Source: Brugia malayi
Lineage: Eukaryota; Nematoda; Chromadorea; Rhabditida; Onchocercidae
NCBI RefSeq assembly: GCF_000002995.4
Contig: NW_025062291.1
Location: forward strand, 24,730 to 88,729
DNA length: 64,000 bases
Direction: 5' to 3'
A model generated the notes under the pieces. It searched no databases and was not told where the DNA came from. It was given only the letters and a program-made list of their open reading frames with translations. Below are positions 49,840-59,386 of the stretch, piece after piece (position 1 is the stretch's first letter; every line of letters begins with the position of its first letter). Made by a program: the position numbers and the translations under genes.

Positions 49840-50495
49840 GCAGAATACTTTGCTGTCATGTTTTACAGTTGCTGTATCAAGACTATCTTTATCGTTTTCG
49901 TGTGAAGCTGGGTTATTAGCTGGAATAGTTACAGTATTGGTAGCAGTTTTTTTGGTAATAGTGGAAACGGTTTGCTGCTCTATAGTTATTTTTATACTAA
50001 AAATATTAACAAAATATTTTCATCTTTAGCTGCTATTAAAAATTTTATCTCGATTCTCTCCTGGTATAATTAAGCAGAGTATAAGTTCCTATTGGTACCA
50101 CCTGAAAATTTTACGGTCATTTTCTCGCTCAGCACTTCCTTTAAAAGCTCTTGTTTTTTAGCTTCTTCTAAAAGATCTTTAACAGCCTTGATACTTTTAT
50201 GGCATATGACAGGGTACAGCAGAGAAAACCCCCACTTTTCTTCTTGATCATTGAAAGATACCGTAATTATTAAAATTTTCTTTGCGTTGTTACCAGATTT
50301 CTTTAATATATTAGCAATATTTTCTTCTTTTTTTATTTTTTTTTGCTAGCTCAAGATTTTTTTGTTTATTTTCATTTGTTAATTTACTCTCATTATTTAC
50401 TAACTCATAAGCTATATTCTCTCTAGGATTTTCTATTTTTTCTAAAACATATTTCCTTTTCTATAACATCCGCTTCTATAAATTGATTATGTTAA
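49840..50495 (-). pseudogene. Lysine/glutamate-rich protein remnant (Wolbachia-type), unidentified
   Basis: On this strand, from about 50,480 down, it reads YVLEKIENPRENIAYELVNN, ESKLTNENKQKNLELAKKNK, a frameshift at an A-run, then EENIANILKKSGNNAKKILI, ITVSFNDQEEKWGFSLLYPV, ICHKSIKAVKDLLEEAKKQE and LLKEVLSEKMTVKFSGGTNR, with a stop at about 50,070. The heptad-like and helical character is similar to repeat-rich or effector-like Wolbachia proteins, but no named family is recognised. A hydrophobic plus-strand frame at 49,838-50,029 overlaps the far end and could belong to a separate membrane protein. Confidence 0.55.
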
Positions 50496-50960
50496 TAACC
50501 TATGGATGTCGATTAGAGCACTGATCCCACAACTATATGAATATTGTAATTTCAGGAATTCAAGTAGCTCATAGAAATGCAAAAATTACTTGACACATTT
50601 TGCTAGTTCTCTTATCATGAAAATGGAGTTATTTTATATAATTTTCTAATCTTAGTAGATTAATAAGCTGAAACTCGCTTATAAAGCACTTAAGGCATTA
50701 CCCAACGTCAAAATTTTTAAAGTAAAGAGTTGATAACTAGCTACTCTGGATTTTTTTTTGCCTTTTTTTCTGCTTGGTAAGTTCCGTAAATATTTGCAGC
50801 TAAAAGTTATACTAAAGATCAACTATGTCTCGCACCTCAAAAAATATCGGATTACACTAGCCTATCCGATAGGCCTTGAACGTACGAGTTTTGAATTTTA
50901 GAATATTATTTTTTTAACATTGCTGCAAGAGCTAAAAATCCTGTATATATTAAAGTCTGA
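50496..50960. other. Upstream region of smpB, no gene recognised
   Basis: Coding-like scraps occur (such as LAYKALKALPNVKIFKVKS around 50,670-50,730 on the plus strand) but no product can be named. A GAGG just upstream of smpB (50,959-50,962) resembles a ribosome-binding site, and an AT-rich TATATATT at about 50,944 could be part of an old promoter. Confidence 0.4.
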
Positions 50961-50975
50961 GGAATGTTTTTAAAT

Positions 50976-51425
50976 ATGGAAGTTATTGCAGAAAACAGAA
51001 AAGCAAGGTTTGAATACTTTATCCTAGAAGAGTTTGAAGCAGGTATGGTCCTTTTAAGTAGTGAAGTTAAATCTCTTAGAGAAAGAAAAGTAAATATTTC
51101 TGATGCTTATGTCACTGAAAAAAATGGTGAAATATGGCTGCACAATATGCACATTGCAAAATATAAAGCTGCAAACAAAAAAAAACATAAGCCGAAAAGG
51201 GAACGTAAATTGCTTCTGCATAAAAAAGAGATAAATAAATTAATCAGTCAGATCAAGACTGCTGGAGTTACTATTGTGCCACTTTCAATTTATTTTAATG
51301 ACAAAGGATTAGTAAAAACTAGAATTGCTATTGTGAAAGGAAAAAAACTTTATGACAAAAGAGAAACCATAAAGCAGAGAGAGTGGAATCGTGAAAAAAG
51401 TAGATTGTCTAAAAATAACCTATAG
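50976..51425 (+). CDS. smpB: SsrA-binding protein SmpB, full-length frame
   Basis: An uninterrupted frame of about 149 codons from [16 protein letters not shown], close to the usual SmpB length (about 150-160). It contains [48 protein letters not shown] and a basic tail ([20 protein letters not shown]). These are the OB-fold tmRNA-binding surface and the C-terminal helix that enters the ribosome mRNA channel. SmpB with tmRNA rescues stalled ribosomes. An in-frame ATG at 50,964 adds MFLN; I prefer 50,976 because family members start at M-x-V-IAEN. lgt starts 6 nt after its stop, as in a bacterial operon. In a nematode nucleus it is probably silent, though no lesion is visible. Confidence 0.88.
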   Translation: MEVIAENRKARFEYFILEEFEAGMVLLSSEVKSLRERKVNISDAYVTEKNGEIWLHNMHIAKYKAANKKKHKPKRERKLLLHKKEINKLISQIKTAGVTIVPLSIYFNDKGLVKTRIAIVKGKKLYDKRETIKQREWNREKSRLSKNNL

Positions 51426-51431
51426 TAAAAT

Positions 51432-52183
51432 ATGTCTTTAAGTCCAGCAATTTTTAGCATCGGTCCTGTCTCTATACTTTAGGTATAGTCTTTGCATATT
51501 GGTATTTACATAAGTTGGACGAGCAAAAAATATTTACTAAGAATTTTTATGATTCACTGTTAACAGCCACTATTATAGGTATTATTCTTGGAGGCAGACT
51601 TGGCTTTGTATTAATATACGATCCAATCTCCTACATAAACAACCCTATTGAGATATTGAAGACTTGGAAAGGAGGAATGTCATTTCACGGTGGCGCTATA
51701 GGAGTTTCGTTTAGAAGATATAATATTCCTATATTTTACACACTGGATCTAATTTCTTGTGGAGTTCCCATAGGTTTGTTTTTAGGCCGCATAGGCAATT
51801 TTGTAAACGGAGAGTTGTTTGGCAGGGTTACAACTATGCCATGGGGCATGGTATTTCCAGAGAGTGGTGATAATTTACTGCGCCATCCAAGTCAGCTTTA
51901 CGAGGCGTTTTTTGAAGGATTGTTATTTTTCGCAATTGCAAATTCACTGTTTTTTTTGACTAGAATAAGACTATATCACGGTACATTAACTGGCATTGCA
52001 GTTATATGGTACGGAACAGTGCGTTTTGTGGTTGAGTTTTTTCGTGAACCAGATTATCAAGTTAGTTATTTGTGGCTTGATTTAACCATGGGACAGTTGC
52101 TTTCAATATTTATGATTCTGCTAGGAATAATCGTGTATTTGAGTGCATTAATTTGGAAATTTAATACTAAATCTGTCGCATAG
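51432..52183 (+). pseudogene. lgt: Prolipoprotein diacylglyceryl transferase, nearly complete
   Basis: ATG at 51,432 gives MSLSPAIFSIGPVSIL, then a one-base frameshift near 51,480 creates a stop. The rest (51,515-52,183) is open for 222 codons. Lgt transfers diacylglycerol from phosphatidylglycerol to the lipobox cysteine in the inner membrane. The Lgt signature is clear: GGMSFHGGAIGV, then FLGRIGNFVNGELFGRVT with the essential R-x-GNF-NGE, then HPSQLYEAFFEGL and RFVVEFFREPD. Between GGAIGV and IPIFYTLDL only six residues remain, where relatives such as the E. coli protein have about a dozen, so part of a membrane helix is deleted. Two lesions in an otherwise preserved gene suggest recent transfer. 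Confidence 0.87.
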
Positions 52184-52205
52184 GGAAAAGCAAATATTTG
52201 CGCAG

Positions 52206-52583
52206 TTACGGAAGTGAGCTGTAAATTATAACAAACGCAGTAGCGCAATCTCCATCGTCACTGAGAGAAAGATGAATCATGTGGTCTTTGAAGATGAAAT
52301 TCTTGCTAACAGTAAGATGCGGCTTTCCTCTTACGTCATTGTATATTTCTATATCTTTCATTATAATGCCATGGCTGAATCCACCTAGTGCCTTAACAAA
52401 GGCTTCCTTTGCTGCAAAGCGTTTAGCACGATACTTTGCTTGCATTTCTTGGCTGTTGTATTTTCTGCTTATCTCTATTTCCTGCTCGGTATAGATTTTA
52501 TTGAAGAATTTTTTCCCATATTTTTGTAATATTCTTAGTATTCTTGGTATATATACTATGTCAGTACCGATACCACGTATCAT
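52206..52583 (-). CDS. acpS: Holo-[acyl-carrier-protein] synthase, full-length frame
   Basis: An intact frame of 125 codons, the normal AcpS length. It starts MIRGIGTDIVYIPRI with the magnesium-binding Asp in GTDIV, contains YRAKRFAAKEAFVKALGG with the F-A-x-KEA signature and its metal-binding Glu, and ends HLSLSDDGDCATAFVII, the family's H-x-SxSHD-like strand with the H replaced by D. AcpS moves 4'-phosphopantetheine from CoA to acyl carrier protein. The start overlaps the proS stop by four bases (ATGA), the usual sign of translational coupling. It converges on lgt with about 22 bp between stops. No lesion was seen; activity in the host is doubtful. Confidence 0.88.
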   Translation of the reverse strand: MIRGIGTDIVYIPRILRILQKYGKKFFNKIYTEQEIEISRKYNSQEMQAKYRAKRFAAKEAFVKALGGFSHGIIMKDIEIYNDVRGKPHLTVSKNFIFKDHMIHLSLSDDGDCATAFVIIYSSLP

Positions 52584-52990
52584 TTTACGTTAAAGTAGTT
52601 TATTGCTTCTTCAATCTGCACTTCCTTTACCTTTCCAGTTGCTCTATTTTTTATTTCAATTATATTTTCACTTACTGCTTTCTTCCCAACAATTATTTGC
52701 CATGGCAAGCCTATGAGGTCCATCTTAGCAAATCTTACTCCTATACTTCCTTCTGTATCATTATGAAACACTTCGTCACTTTTTAAAGTACTGTATATTT
52801 TATTTGCAATCTCTACATATTCAGCCGTTTTTGTCTGTAAGTTGATTAACCCAACCCTGAAAGGAGCCACTGCTTCTGGCCAGGTAATTCCTTTATCATC
52901 ATGGAAAGCTTCTATTATTGCACCAAAGAGCCTTGAAACCCCAATACCATACGAACCCTGGAGTAAGAATAGGACCTGGTAAATAAAATC
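52580..52990 (-). pseudogene. proS: Prolyl-tRNA synthetase C-terminal fragment
   Basis: Reads GSYGIGVSRLFGAIIEAFHD, class II motif 3 with the conserved Arg, then GITWPEAVAPFRVGLINLQ, the anticodon-binding domain through GSIGVRFAKMDLIGLPWQII, and ends EVQIEEAINYFNVK at TGA. ProS charges tRNA-Pro. Only the last 135 or so of about 420 residues remain. The open frame continues to 53,044, but the sequence before GSYGIG no longer matches ProS (DFIYQVLFLLQ), so a junction lies near 52,985-53,000. Confidence 0.87.
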
Positions 52991-53035
52991 GGCTAAAATC
53001 GGCCCATTTACCAAATGCGAGGACACAACAATTGG

Positions 53036-53590
53036 CGATGGCACTTGCTTTTGAGATTGAACCAGGAAATTTCAATACTGAACTCGGTAAATTTAAAACA
53101 TGTAAACTTAAGCAAAATGGCAATAAATATATATTTAATCCAGAATATAAGTAAAAAAATCGTATAGAACTACATTCTGAGTATCTTAATATGTATCTCC
53201 CTAAATACTTCGAAAAACACAGTAAAAAAAGGACATACATTGAACTTTTTTCTCTAAAAGAAAACAGAATTAATGACGATATCATAATTCCATCAAGTGT
53301 ACCTAAAGAAATAGACATATTTTTTTTTGAGAATTCTGTCGAATAAATCCTAAAAGGGCTATACAGAGAAAAATACCAGATTTTCGGAGGGATATATATC
53401 TGAAAGATTGCAAAAATGATGTAAAATTCCACCTTAATTCAAATAATACTATATTTCTTTCTGTGACATCAGGGAAGATGTCCTAATTAGAAGCAGGTTT
53501 GCTAATAATGTAAATAAGCATATTCACAAGCAACTTGAAGTAAAAGTGGACTCTGATTTTGAATGTGTTGAAATAGTTAAGTTGAGGAGG
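53036..53590 (+). pseudogene. Unidentified Wolbachia-type protein remnant
   Basis: Plus-strand readings MALAFEIEPGNFNTELGKFK, NGNKYIFNPEYK, then after a stop HSEYLNMYLPKYFEKHSKKR, TYIELFSLKENRINDDIIIP and SSVPKEIDIFFFENSV. After more stops and shifts come KDCKNDVKFHLNSNNTIFLS and DIREDVLIRSRFANNVNKHI plus KQLEVKVDSDFECVEIVKLR. This is consistent with one decayed gene joined end to end with the proS break. The 177-codon frame on the other strand is hydrophobic antisense. No family was recognised. Confidence 0.5.
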
Positions 53591-53989
53591 TAAGCTCGGC
53601 TTTAAAATAAGTTAGAGTCACACCAGGTAAGCAAACGCTTCAGAGCAAAGCATAACGTAGAGTACAAGAAGCCATGTCTGCAAATGTACTACCACAATTC
53701 TTATACTGTAATAGGTAAACTCACGTAGATTATTACAACTAGTCAAGCCTAAGCTACTTAATAACCTCTACGGATTATCCATGTTACTCTATTCCTCATG
53801 AAGTACTTTCTTTACTTTCTATGAGTATGCCAAGCTCTTCTGCTGCATTTTTGACTTCTAAAGTAAAGTTTTAAAGTTCTTTACAACCTTTTTAATTGTC
53901 AGTACACTTATGAAAGTCTTACTTTTTATACATTGTTATAAAGATTTTTTAAATTTTTCTTTTTTATTCAATAAAACTTACAATCTGAC
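53591..53989. other. No gene recognised
   Basis: AT-rich nuwt-like DNA with only short scraps of coding character on either strand. Confidence 0.4.
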
Positions 53990-54832
53990 ATATCAGAGTG
54001 GTTATTCTTTTTTGCCTATCAAAAAGAGTTTTGTTATTTTTTGTAAGCACGGTGTTTGTCTCTTCCAGTCGTTTGCTTTTTTTTCTTTTTTCATAAATTC
54101 TTCTTTATGTTCTTGTATTTTTCTCTCCAATTCTGCTGTAGATTTTTCTGTTCTATCTAGATTATTTACTTGCTCTTGCAACTGTTTGTCTATATCATGC
54201 AATCTTTCTTAGTTTTCATTAATCTCGTTGATTGTTACTTTTCCCAATTTGTCTTTACATTGCAATATTTCAGCTATATAGTCTATTTTACCTTCCAATT
54301 TGTACTCTAAGAATTCTTTTTCCTTGCGAAGAACTGCGTTTTCAGTTCCACATTAGACTTTCCTTGAGCCAAATTTAACTGACTACTTAATTTTTCTGTA
54401 TTCTTGTTTGAGGCACCCACAATTACAGCTATTTTGTCGTTTAACTCTATTATTTTATTCTCTAGCTTTTTGATTTTACCATCTCTATCATTTAACTCTT
54501 TATACAGTATTATCTAACTGTTGTTTTACACTAATTAGCTCTCTACTTTTCTGGTTTAATAGATTCTTCAACTTCTTCATTAGTTTGCTTGCGGCTTTCC
54601 CAGTTTCCTTCTCTAGAATTATTTTCTAGTTCTTGCCCTCCTTTAGTAACCTCATCTCTCTCAGTTCTCCTTTTCTTATTACTACTAGTTATTTTATGTG
54701 AAAGTATAGCTGCTAAAACAGACAACATAGCTAAAGTAAAGGCTAGAGGAAGAGGTACACTAGAAAATGCAGCAAATGTTACAGATGCAAGTAACGTAAG
54801 AGTAGCTAAAGAACTAGCTACAAGCTAAAATG
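53990..54832 (-). pseudogene. Membrane-anchored coiled-coil protein remnant (Wolbachia-type)
   Basis: From the high-coordinate end it reads LVASSLATLTLLASVTFAAF and LAFTLAMLSVLAAILSHKIT, two hydrophobic segments. A basic/acidic linker (TSSNKKRRTERDEVTKGG) follows, then ISVKQQLDNTVKELNDRDGK and IKKLENKIIELNDKIAVIVG with clear heptads. After frame breaks comes MHDIDKQLQEQVNNLDRTEK, STAELERKIQEHKEEFMKKE. Short N-terminal membrane segments before a long coiled coil are seen in several Wolbachia secreted or surface proteins. At least three frame breaks; the start is missing because a TAG precedes LVASS. The exact family is unknown. Confidence 0.6.
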
Positions 54833-54839
54833 CGTTAGC

Positions 54840-55308
54840 TTTGTTAAGTGAATTGCCCAATAACCTCTTTCCACAAACGAAATTTCAACTCCATTGTGCA
54901 TATATTTATTAAAATTCTCTTTAATACCTGTATTTTTATTTGCTACCATGTTAATAACATCATGCTGTACTATACCCTATACTTTTACAAGCTTAGGCTA
55001 TAAAATGAGAGAATTTGTAAAATTGCAGCTGGCAAAAATTTTTCACTGACCTGATTGAAATTCCAATTTTATTTCATAAGTTTACTTTAGTTCTCCTGTT
55101 AGTTCTGGGCTTGGTAATACCTTTCATGCAATTACTTGAGATGTACGAAATATGGTAATTTTACTCGTTTAACACAAAGGTTGTGAGAAGAATTTGCTTT
55201 CGGTATTATTAGTGCACTATGTTCTTGTCTAGATAGGAAACAGATGCCACACTTGAAATTGATATATGCAATACCTGTCTTTAAAAATTAAATACTGAAC
55301 TGTTATAT
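54840..55308. other. Intergenic stretch before dnaJ fragment
   Basis: I see no gene. The last 100 bp are AT-rich with TTAAAAATTAAATACTGAAC before the ATG and could hold the former dnaJ promoter, but no clear -35/-10 pair stands out. Confidence 0.35.
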
Positions 55309-55521
55309 ATGAGTAAAAAAGACTACTATAAGCCGCTGGGGGTAGATAGAAATGCTAGTACTGATGAGATAAAAAAAGCATATAAAAAATTAGCGTTAAA
55401 GTATCATCCAGATAGGAATCCTGGCAATAAAGAAGCAGAGGAGAAATTTAATGAAATAACAGCTGCGTATGAAGTCCTATCTGATTCTGAGAAAAGAGCA
55501 GGCTATGATCGTTATGGTCAC
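55309..55521 (+). pseudogene. dnaJ: DnaJ J-domain fragment
   Basis: ATG at 55,309 starts [20 protein letters not shown], followed by [20 protein letters not shown] with the essential HPD tripeptide, then [20 protein letters not shown] and DRYGH. This is a complete J domain, the part that stimulates the DnaK ATPase. The frame is open, but after YGH (about 55,521) the Gly/Phe-rich and zinc-finger regions expected in a protein of about 370 residues are absent. The next codons are antisense of an ankyrin gene, so this is a truncation by rearrangement. A Pro replaces the usual Leu/Val in YYKPLGV. Confidence 0.88.
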
Positions 55522-56121
55522 GCTCTCCTATTTCAATAACATCTATTGAAATCTTTGCCTCTGCTTCGCGCAGCATCGACAGTACCGCTTCCATAATTTC
55601 TGGCTCGATACCCCTGCTTCTATTAGTTTCTGCTGTCTGTACGCCCGTGATACATGTGAGGGAGTGCATTTATCTTTATCGTCTGCATTAACATTTACGC
55701 TTGCTTCTATTAGAGTCTCCGTTGCCTGTGCACCCTTGATACAATGTGAAGGAGTGCATTTATCTTCATCATCATCTACATTGACATTTCCTTCTAACAG
55801 ATTTTTCACTATATCAATATGACTTCTCAACAGCCTTCTCAACAGCCAAATGTATCTTTGTCCACTGCATTAATTAATATCAATTCCTTCCACCCAAATA
55901 AAGCTTTCACCACACTTTTTAGATTATTGTGAACAGCAAATGCAATAGTCCATTTTTCACTGCAAATAAGTGATTTACATCAAAATTAGTTTCCTTCCAT
56001 ATGTACGTAAATCCATTTTTTTAAATTCTCTTTTATTTTTGCAATTGCATTATCTTTACTTAATTGTTTCCTTATCGATTGCACTTAATATTTCTTTCCA
56101 TTGTTCATATTCCATTGTCAT
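55522..56121 (-). pseudogene. Ankyrin-repeat protein remnant (Wolbachia-type)
   Basis: ATG at 56,121 (an alternative is 56,115) starts MTMEYEQWKEILSAIDKETI. After a frameshift come SKDNAIAKIKENLKKW-like sequence, then pieces of repeats: VHNNLKSVVKALFGW, SHIDIVKNLLEGNVNVDDDE, KCTPSHCIKGAQATETLIEA, SVNVNADDKDKCTPSH. TPLH has become TPSH. The last part is GIEPEIMEAVLSMLREAEAK in another frame. GGG lies 2-8 nt before the start. Ankyrin proteins are abundant in Wolbachia and many are thought to act on host proteins. At least three frame breaks; the gene joins dnaJ tail to tail at 55,522. Confidence 0.75.
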
Positions 56122-56366
56122 CCCTTTTTAAATAATGTTTTAATTATCGTGGATTACGACAAAAAAGCCAACCCATTTTTTTTTTCTTTTTTTGAGAGGA
56201 ACGATTGAAATCTGTCGTTGGTGAATTGTTACGCTACATGAATGAATGGGAGACAAACATCATGATAAAATTAGTTAAATTTTTAATTAAATGAGAAAGG
56301 CAAAAGAAACCCTGGTTAATATCGAATAGATATTAATATCTATCAAATGCACATCAACATTTCAGT
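56122..56366. other. Intergenic, no gene recognised
   Basis: Contains a poly-T patch near 56,179 and a short repeat of AATAGATATTAATATCTATC (a palindrome around ATTAAT at about 56,324-56,345). Nothing else was supported. Confidence 0.4.
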
Positions 56367-56648
56367 CTAATCATCGCTCTCTGTTCCACCAACTCCTGAG
56401 TGGATTTCAGTATTATCTGCTCCATCAGTAAATAAGAAATTTGTTTCTTTACGCTTAACTAATTTCTCTGATTTCAGTAATTCATTTTCAATTTCAGAGA
56501 AAAACTCTTCATCGTTTTCATCAATAGTGGATTTCATTAAACTGATAGCATCGTTATAATCACTTTCTAGCTTTGAAAATGACTCTATATCATTCTTAAT
56601 TTTAGAATATTCTTTTAAAATTCTTGTCCCTCTTGGCTGTTTTGCCAT
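56367..56648 (-). pseudogene. prfB: Peptide chain release factor 2, N-terminal fragment
   Basis: Reads ILKEYSKIKNDIESFSKLES, then SLMKSTIDENDEEFFSEIEN, ELLKSEKLVKRKETNFLF and finally IHSGVGGTESDD. This is domain 1 of RF2 followed by the family's I-x-AGAGGTE-x-x-DW entry to domain 2, with AGAGG changed to SGVGG. RF2 releases peptides at UGA and UAA. The SPF anticodon-like tripeptide and the GGQ catalytic loop are beyond the break and absent. The first residues (MAKQPRG) do not clearly match the family, so the true start may lie elsewhere. Open frame but truncated. Confidence 0.78.
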
Positions 56649-56692
56649 AGATTACCATCCACAGTTTGAGACTACAACTTTTCGAGGCGCAA

Positions 56693-56736
56693 TTTTGACA
56701 CCTCCTGACAACAGAAATAATCAGGAGGTGTCAAAA
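56693..56736. terminator. Perfect 16-bp hairpin with T/A tails, terminator-like
   Basis: TTTTGACACCTCCTGA at 56,693-56,708 pairs perfectly with TCAGGAGGTGTCAAAA at 56,721-56,736 around a 12-nt loop (CAACAGAAATAA). Runs of T and A at the two ends make it usable as a Rho-independent terminator in either direction, though it may instead be a dispersed palindromic element. It lies just upstream of the prfB fragment start and before the virB4 fragment. Confidence 0.75.
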
Positions 56737-56930
56737 AAATTTTAGCTAAGTTCTGAAAATACTCAAGGATTTTTAGATAAATTTTCATTATGCTTTAATA
56801 TATTTATTATTAGTATTTATTATTAGCGGCAATAACAGTACATAAAATAGAAATTTAACCATATAATAGTTAAATAATGATAAGTAATTGAAGAAAATTT
56901 TAAATTATGAAAAGAAGATAGATCCTTCAG
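56737..56930. other. Intergenic, no gene recognised
   Basis: AT-rich, with a short direct repeat (TATTTATTATTAG at about 56,805-56,826). It separates the hairpin from the virB4 fragment. Confidence 0.4.
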
Positions 56931-57634
56931 AAACCTAGTACCCTTTTTAGGACTTGCAGGTTCTGATACTCTAGCTGGAGTGATATCTATGTGGTATGGT
57001 AATAGCTCTCATGTTGCAGTATTTGATAACAATAAAGATTTGATAGATTTTTCAAAAGCAAGAGTATTTGGCTTTGAAATGGCTAGCTTACTCAAAGATC
57101 CCGTTGCTTTTGGGCTAGTCTTGACTTATTATTTCACAGGATTAGTATATCTCTTGATGGCACTCCATCTATTATCGTCCTTAATGAGGTATGGACATTA
57201 ATATATAATCCTCTTTTTGCATCTAAGATAAAGGACTGGTTGAAAGTGATGAGAAAATTAAATGCCTTTGTGGTTTTTGCTATTCAGAGCGTTGAAGATG
57301 CAAGCAAAAGTACTATTAGTAATATAAATGTACAGCAAACATCAACACAGATTTTTTTGTCAAATCTAAAAGCTACTAGTGTCTACCGAAATGTTTTCAT
57401 GTTGACTGAACGCGAGTACATACTAATCAAGCACACAGATCCAAGTACTAGATTTTCCCTTGGTCAAACAAGGGATTAATGCTGTGGTGGCGAGAATAGA
57501 CTTAAAAGGTTTAGATGATATAGTCAACACATTATGGACGTGCAGAGAGTGTCATACTGTTATATTAAAAGAAGTCGGGGAGGATCCAAAAGTATGGTTG
57601 GTTTTTTATTTTATCAGAAGTAAAAAATGTTTAA
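56931..57634 (+). pseudogene. virB4: Type IV secretion ATPase VirB4, C-terminal fragment
   Basis: Reads FRNLVPFLGLAGSDTLAGVI, then DLIDFSKARVFGFEMASLLK. After a frameshift near 57,130 it continues SLDGTPSIIVLNEVWTLIYN (the Walker B region, with the usual DEA/DEW written NEVW), KVMRKLNAFVVFAIQSVEDA, FMLTEREYILIKHTDPSTRF, then in another frame GINAVVARIDLKGLDDIVNT and KEVGEDPKVWL. The native end EVKNV-stop falls at 57,634. VirB4 is an energising ATPase of the T4SS at the inner membrane. The Walker A half is missing and at least three frameshifts are present. Confidence 0.85.
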
Positions 57635-57639
57635 GACTA

Positions 57640-57860
57640 AGCTGTCATTACGGTATTTTTACTAGATATAGATTTTTCACTCTCATGTGCAGTACTTGCA
57701 GACAGAGTAAGTGGCACTGATAAGACGAAATTGTTAGCAGATTTAGTTCTGTTGCTAGCATTAGTCATGCCTCTAACCCTGACTGTCGGACTTTGAAAAC
57801 AGTTGCAGCTATTGCAGGAATAGCAATTACCGTGGTTAAAATCCCTTCATATCTAGTTCA
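57640..57860 (+). pseudogene. Hydrophobic protein fragment after virB4, unidentified
   Basis: A continuous reading of 57 codons (AVITVFLLDIDFSLSCAVLA, TDKTKLLADLVLLLALVMPL, TLTVGL), then after a stop and shift TVAAIAGIAITVVKIPSYLV. Two or three membrane segments. In Wolbachia virB4 is followed by virB6 genes encoding polytopic proteins, so a virB6 remnant is possible, but I see no diagnostic motif. Confidence 0.4.
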
Positions 57861-58861
57861 AAATTTCAAATATGATTTGTTAGCTACGTCCATAACGTTT
57901 CACGGTTCATGTACCATTTGCGAATTTCCTTCTTTTAAATTTTATGAAAACTGCTATCCTCTCTATGATTAGACTGATCGGAAAGCAGAGTTGACGGCGT
58001 AAGCGGACGTGAGCAGTTAAGTTAGAAAGTATAAATTCTACCGAAACTTCTTCGAACTAAAATAAAGACAAGCTTTAATCTCATTTACCTGAATAACACA
58101 AAGGAAAGTACAGTTTCGGAAACAAAAATATTACTGTGAACTATGTTAATGTTATTTCTACATGTATTTCTATTAAACGACCATGACCAACGTCTCATTC
58201 TTATCGAAATCATCATCAATCATTCTTTTGTTTCTTTTTTGTGTCTTTTTGTTTTTATTTATTTATTTATTTTTTTTTTTTTTGCTTGGATCTCATGCAG
58301 TTATGGTTACCAATCGATTGGTTTTTGGCAATCGATATTCCTTCTCTTGGAATTTTCTAGAAAACTTTTCACAATAGGTTAAATTATTTGTTCTTTGTTT
58401 TCCTTAACACTTTGAAGCATAATCTTTTCGGATTTTTTTTCTGAAAGCTTTTTTCAAAAAACATGTAAAATAGTAATTTCAAGTTGGAGGATAATCGGTA
58501 CTTGTAATAGTTATTACGGCGAAGTAAAGTTTTGAGAGAAGTATGTAATAGTTAAGTTTCATTATCTGAATCAATTGATATTATACGAAACATTTATAAG
58601 ATGAAATTTAATGATTCATTGCCTAACTTTCCTCGGTTCACATTTTACGAAACATTCAGTTTTAAATCTAATATTAATACAGATTGAACTTTCTAGTAAT
58701 AGTGGATTTTTTTGGCTGTTATGTTGCTTTGAATTGCAACTTAATTATTTAGGCGTAATGTTTGGCTGTATCACTTCAACTTTGATGAATTCAGCATCGG
58801 GGTGTTCAGCAAGGATTTAATTCAACTGTTTTACTCTTTGACTTTTAAAGTGTTGGATTTT

Positions 58862-58884
58862 TAATAATAATAATAATAATAATA
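58862..58884. repeat. Trinucleotide microsatellite (TAA)n
   Basis: About seven to eight TAA/AAT units in AT-rich host-like DNA. Confidence 0.85.
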
Positions 58885-59367
58885 GTATTTGTCGCTTCAT
58901 TTATTTATACCTAGAATGTATTGCATTTTTAATTAGTTTATATTGCTTACTTTTTGACTCCTTCGTTTCATCTTCGATTTTAAAGTTTATTCTTAAATTT
59001 GGCATTGTTGATTGCATTCTCACTTTCTTTTATTTATTCGTTATTTCTTTCATAATGTAGCGTTGATTCCATTGTATTGTTTTTTAATGCAAAATATGCT
59101 GTCACTAAGATGATCCCTTATGATCTTTGGCATGTATCAAATTTATGAACTGATGAACTTGCCTGCAACTGGAGAAGTCATATGGTGGAGACAGTTCTGT
59201 TTTGTCTAGAGGTAAATAATTTTGTGCTCATCACTATGCGATTATGGAATGGTTCGACGAACAGATAAATGTAGCAGAATGTAGCAGTACAGCGATGGTA
59301 ATCGATCGGAACAGATAGTGCTGTAGTGGGTTCATCGTAGCTAGACAGTACTGCCAGGGTGAGTATG

Positions 59368-59386
59368 CCAGCCAGCCAGCCAGCCA
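59368..59386. repeat. Short tetranucleotide repeat (CCAG)n
   Basis: Four and a half CCAG units, next to otherwise ordinary sequence. Confidence 0.8.

Noticed and set aside
52899..53432. Longest minus-strand frame in the region (177 codons)
   Set aside because: It is hydrophobic antisense to more protein-like plus-strand readings and runs through the proS junction, so it is not treated as a gene.
58143..58382. Overlapping T-rich frames of 64-79 codons
   Set aside because: Phe/Leu-rich readings of a poly-T-rich tract without any domain or start context.
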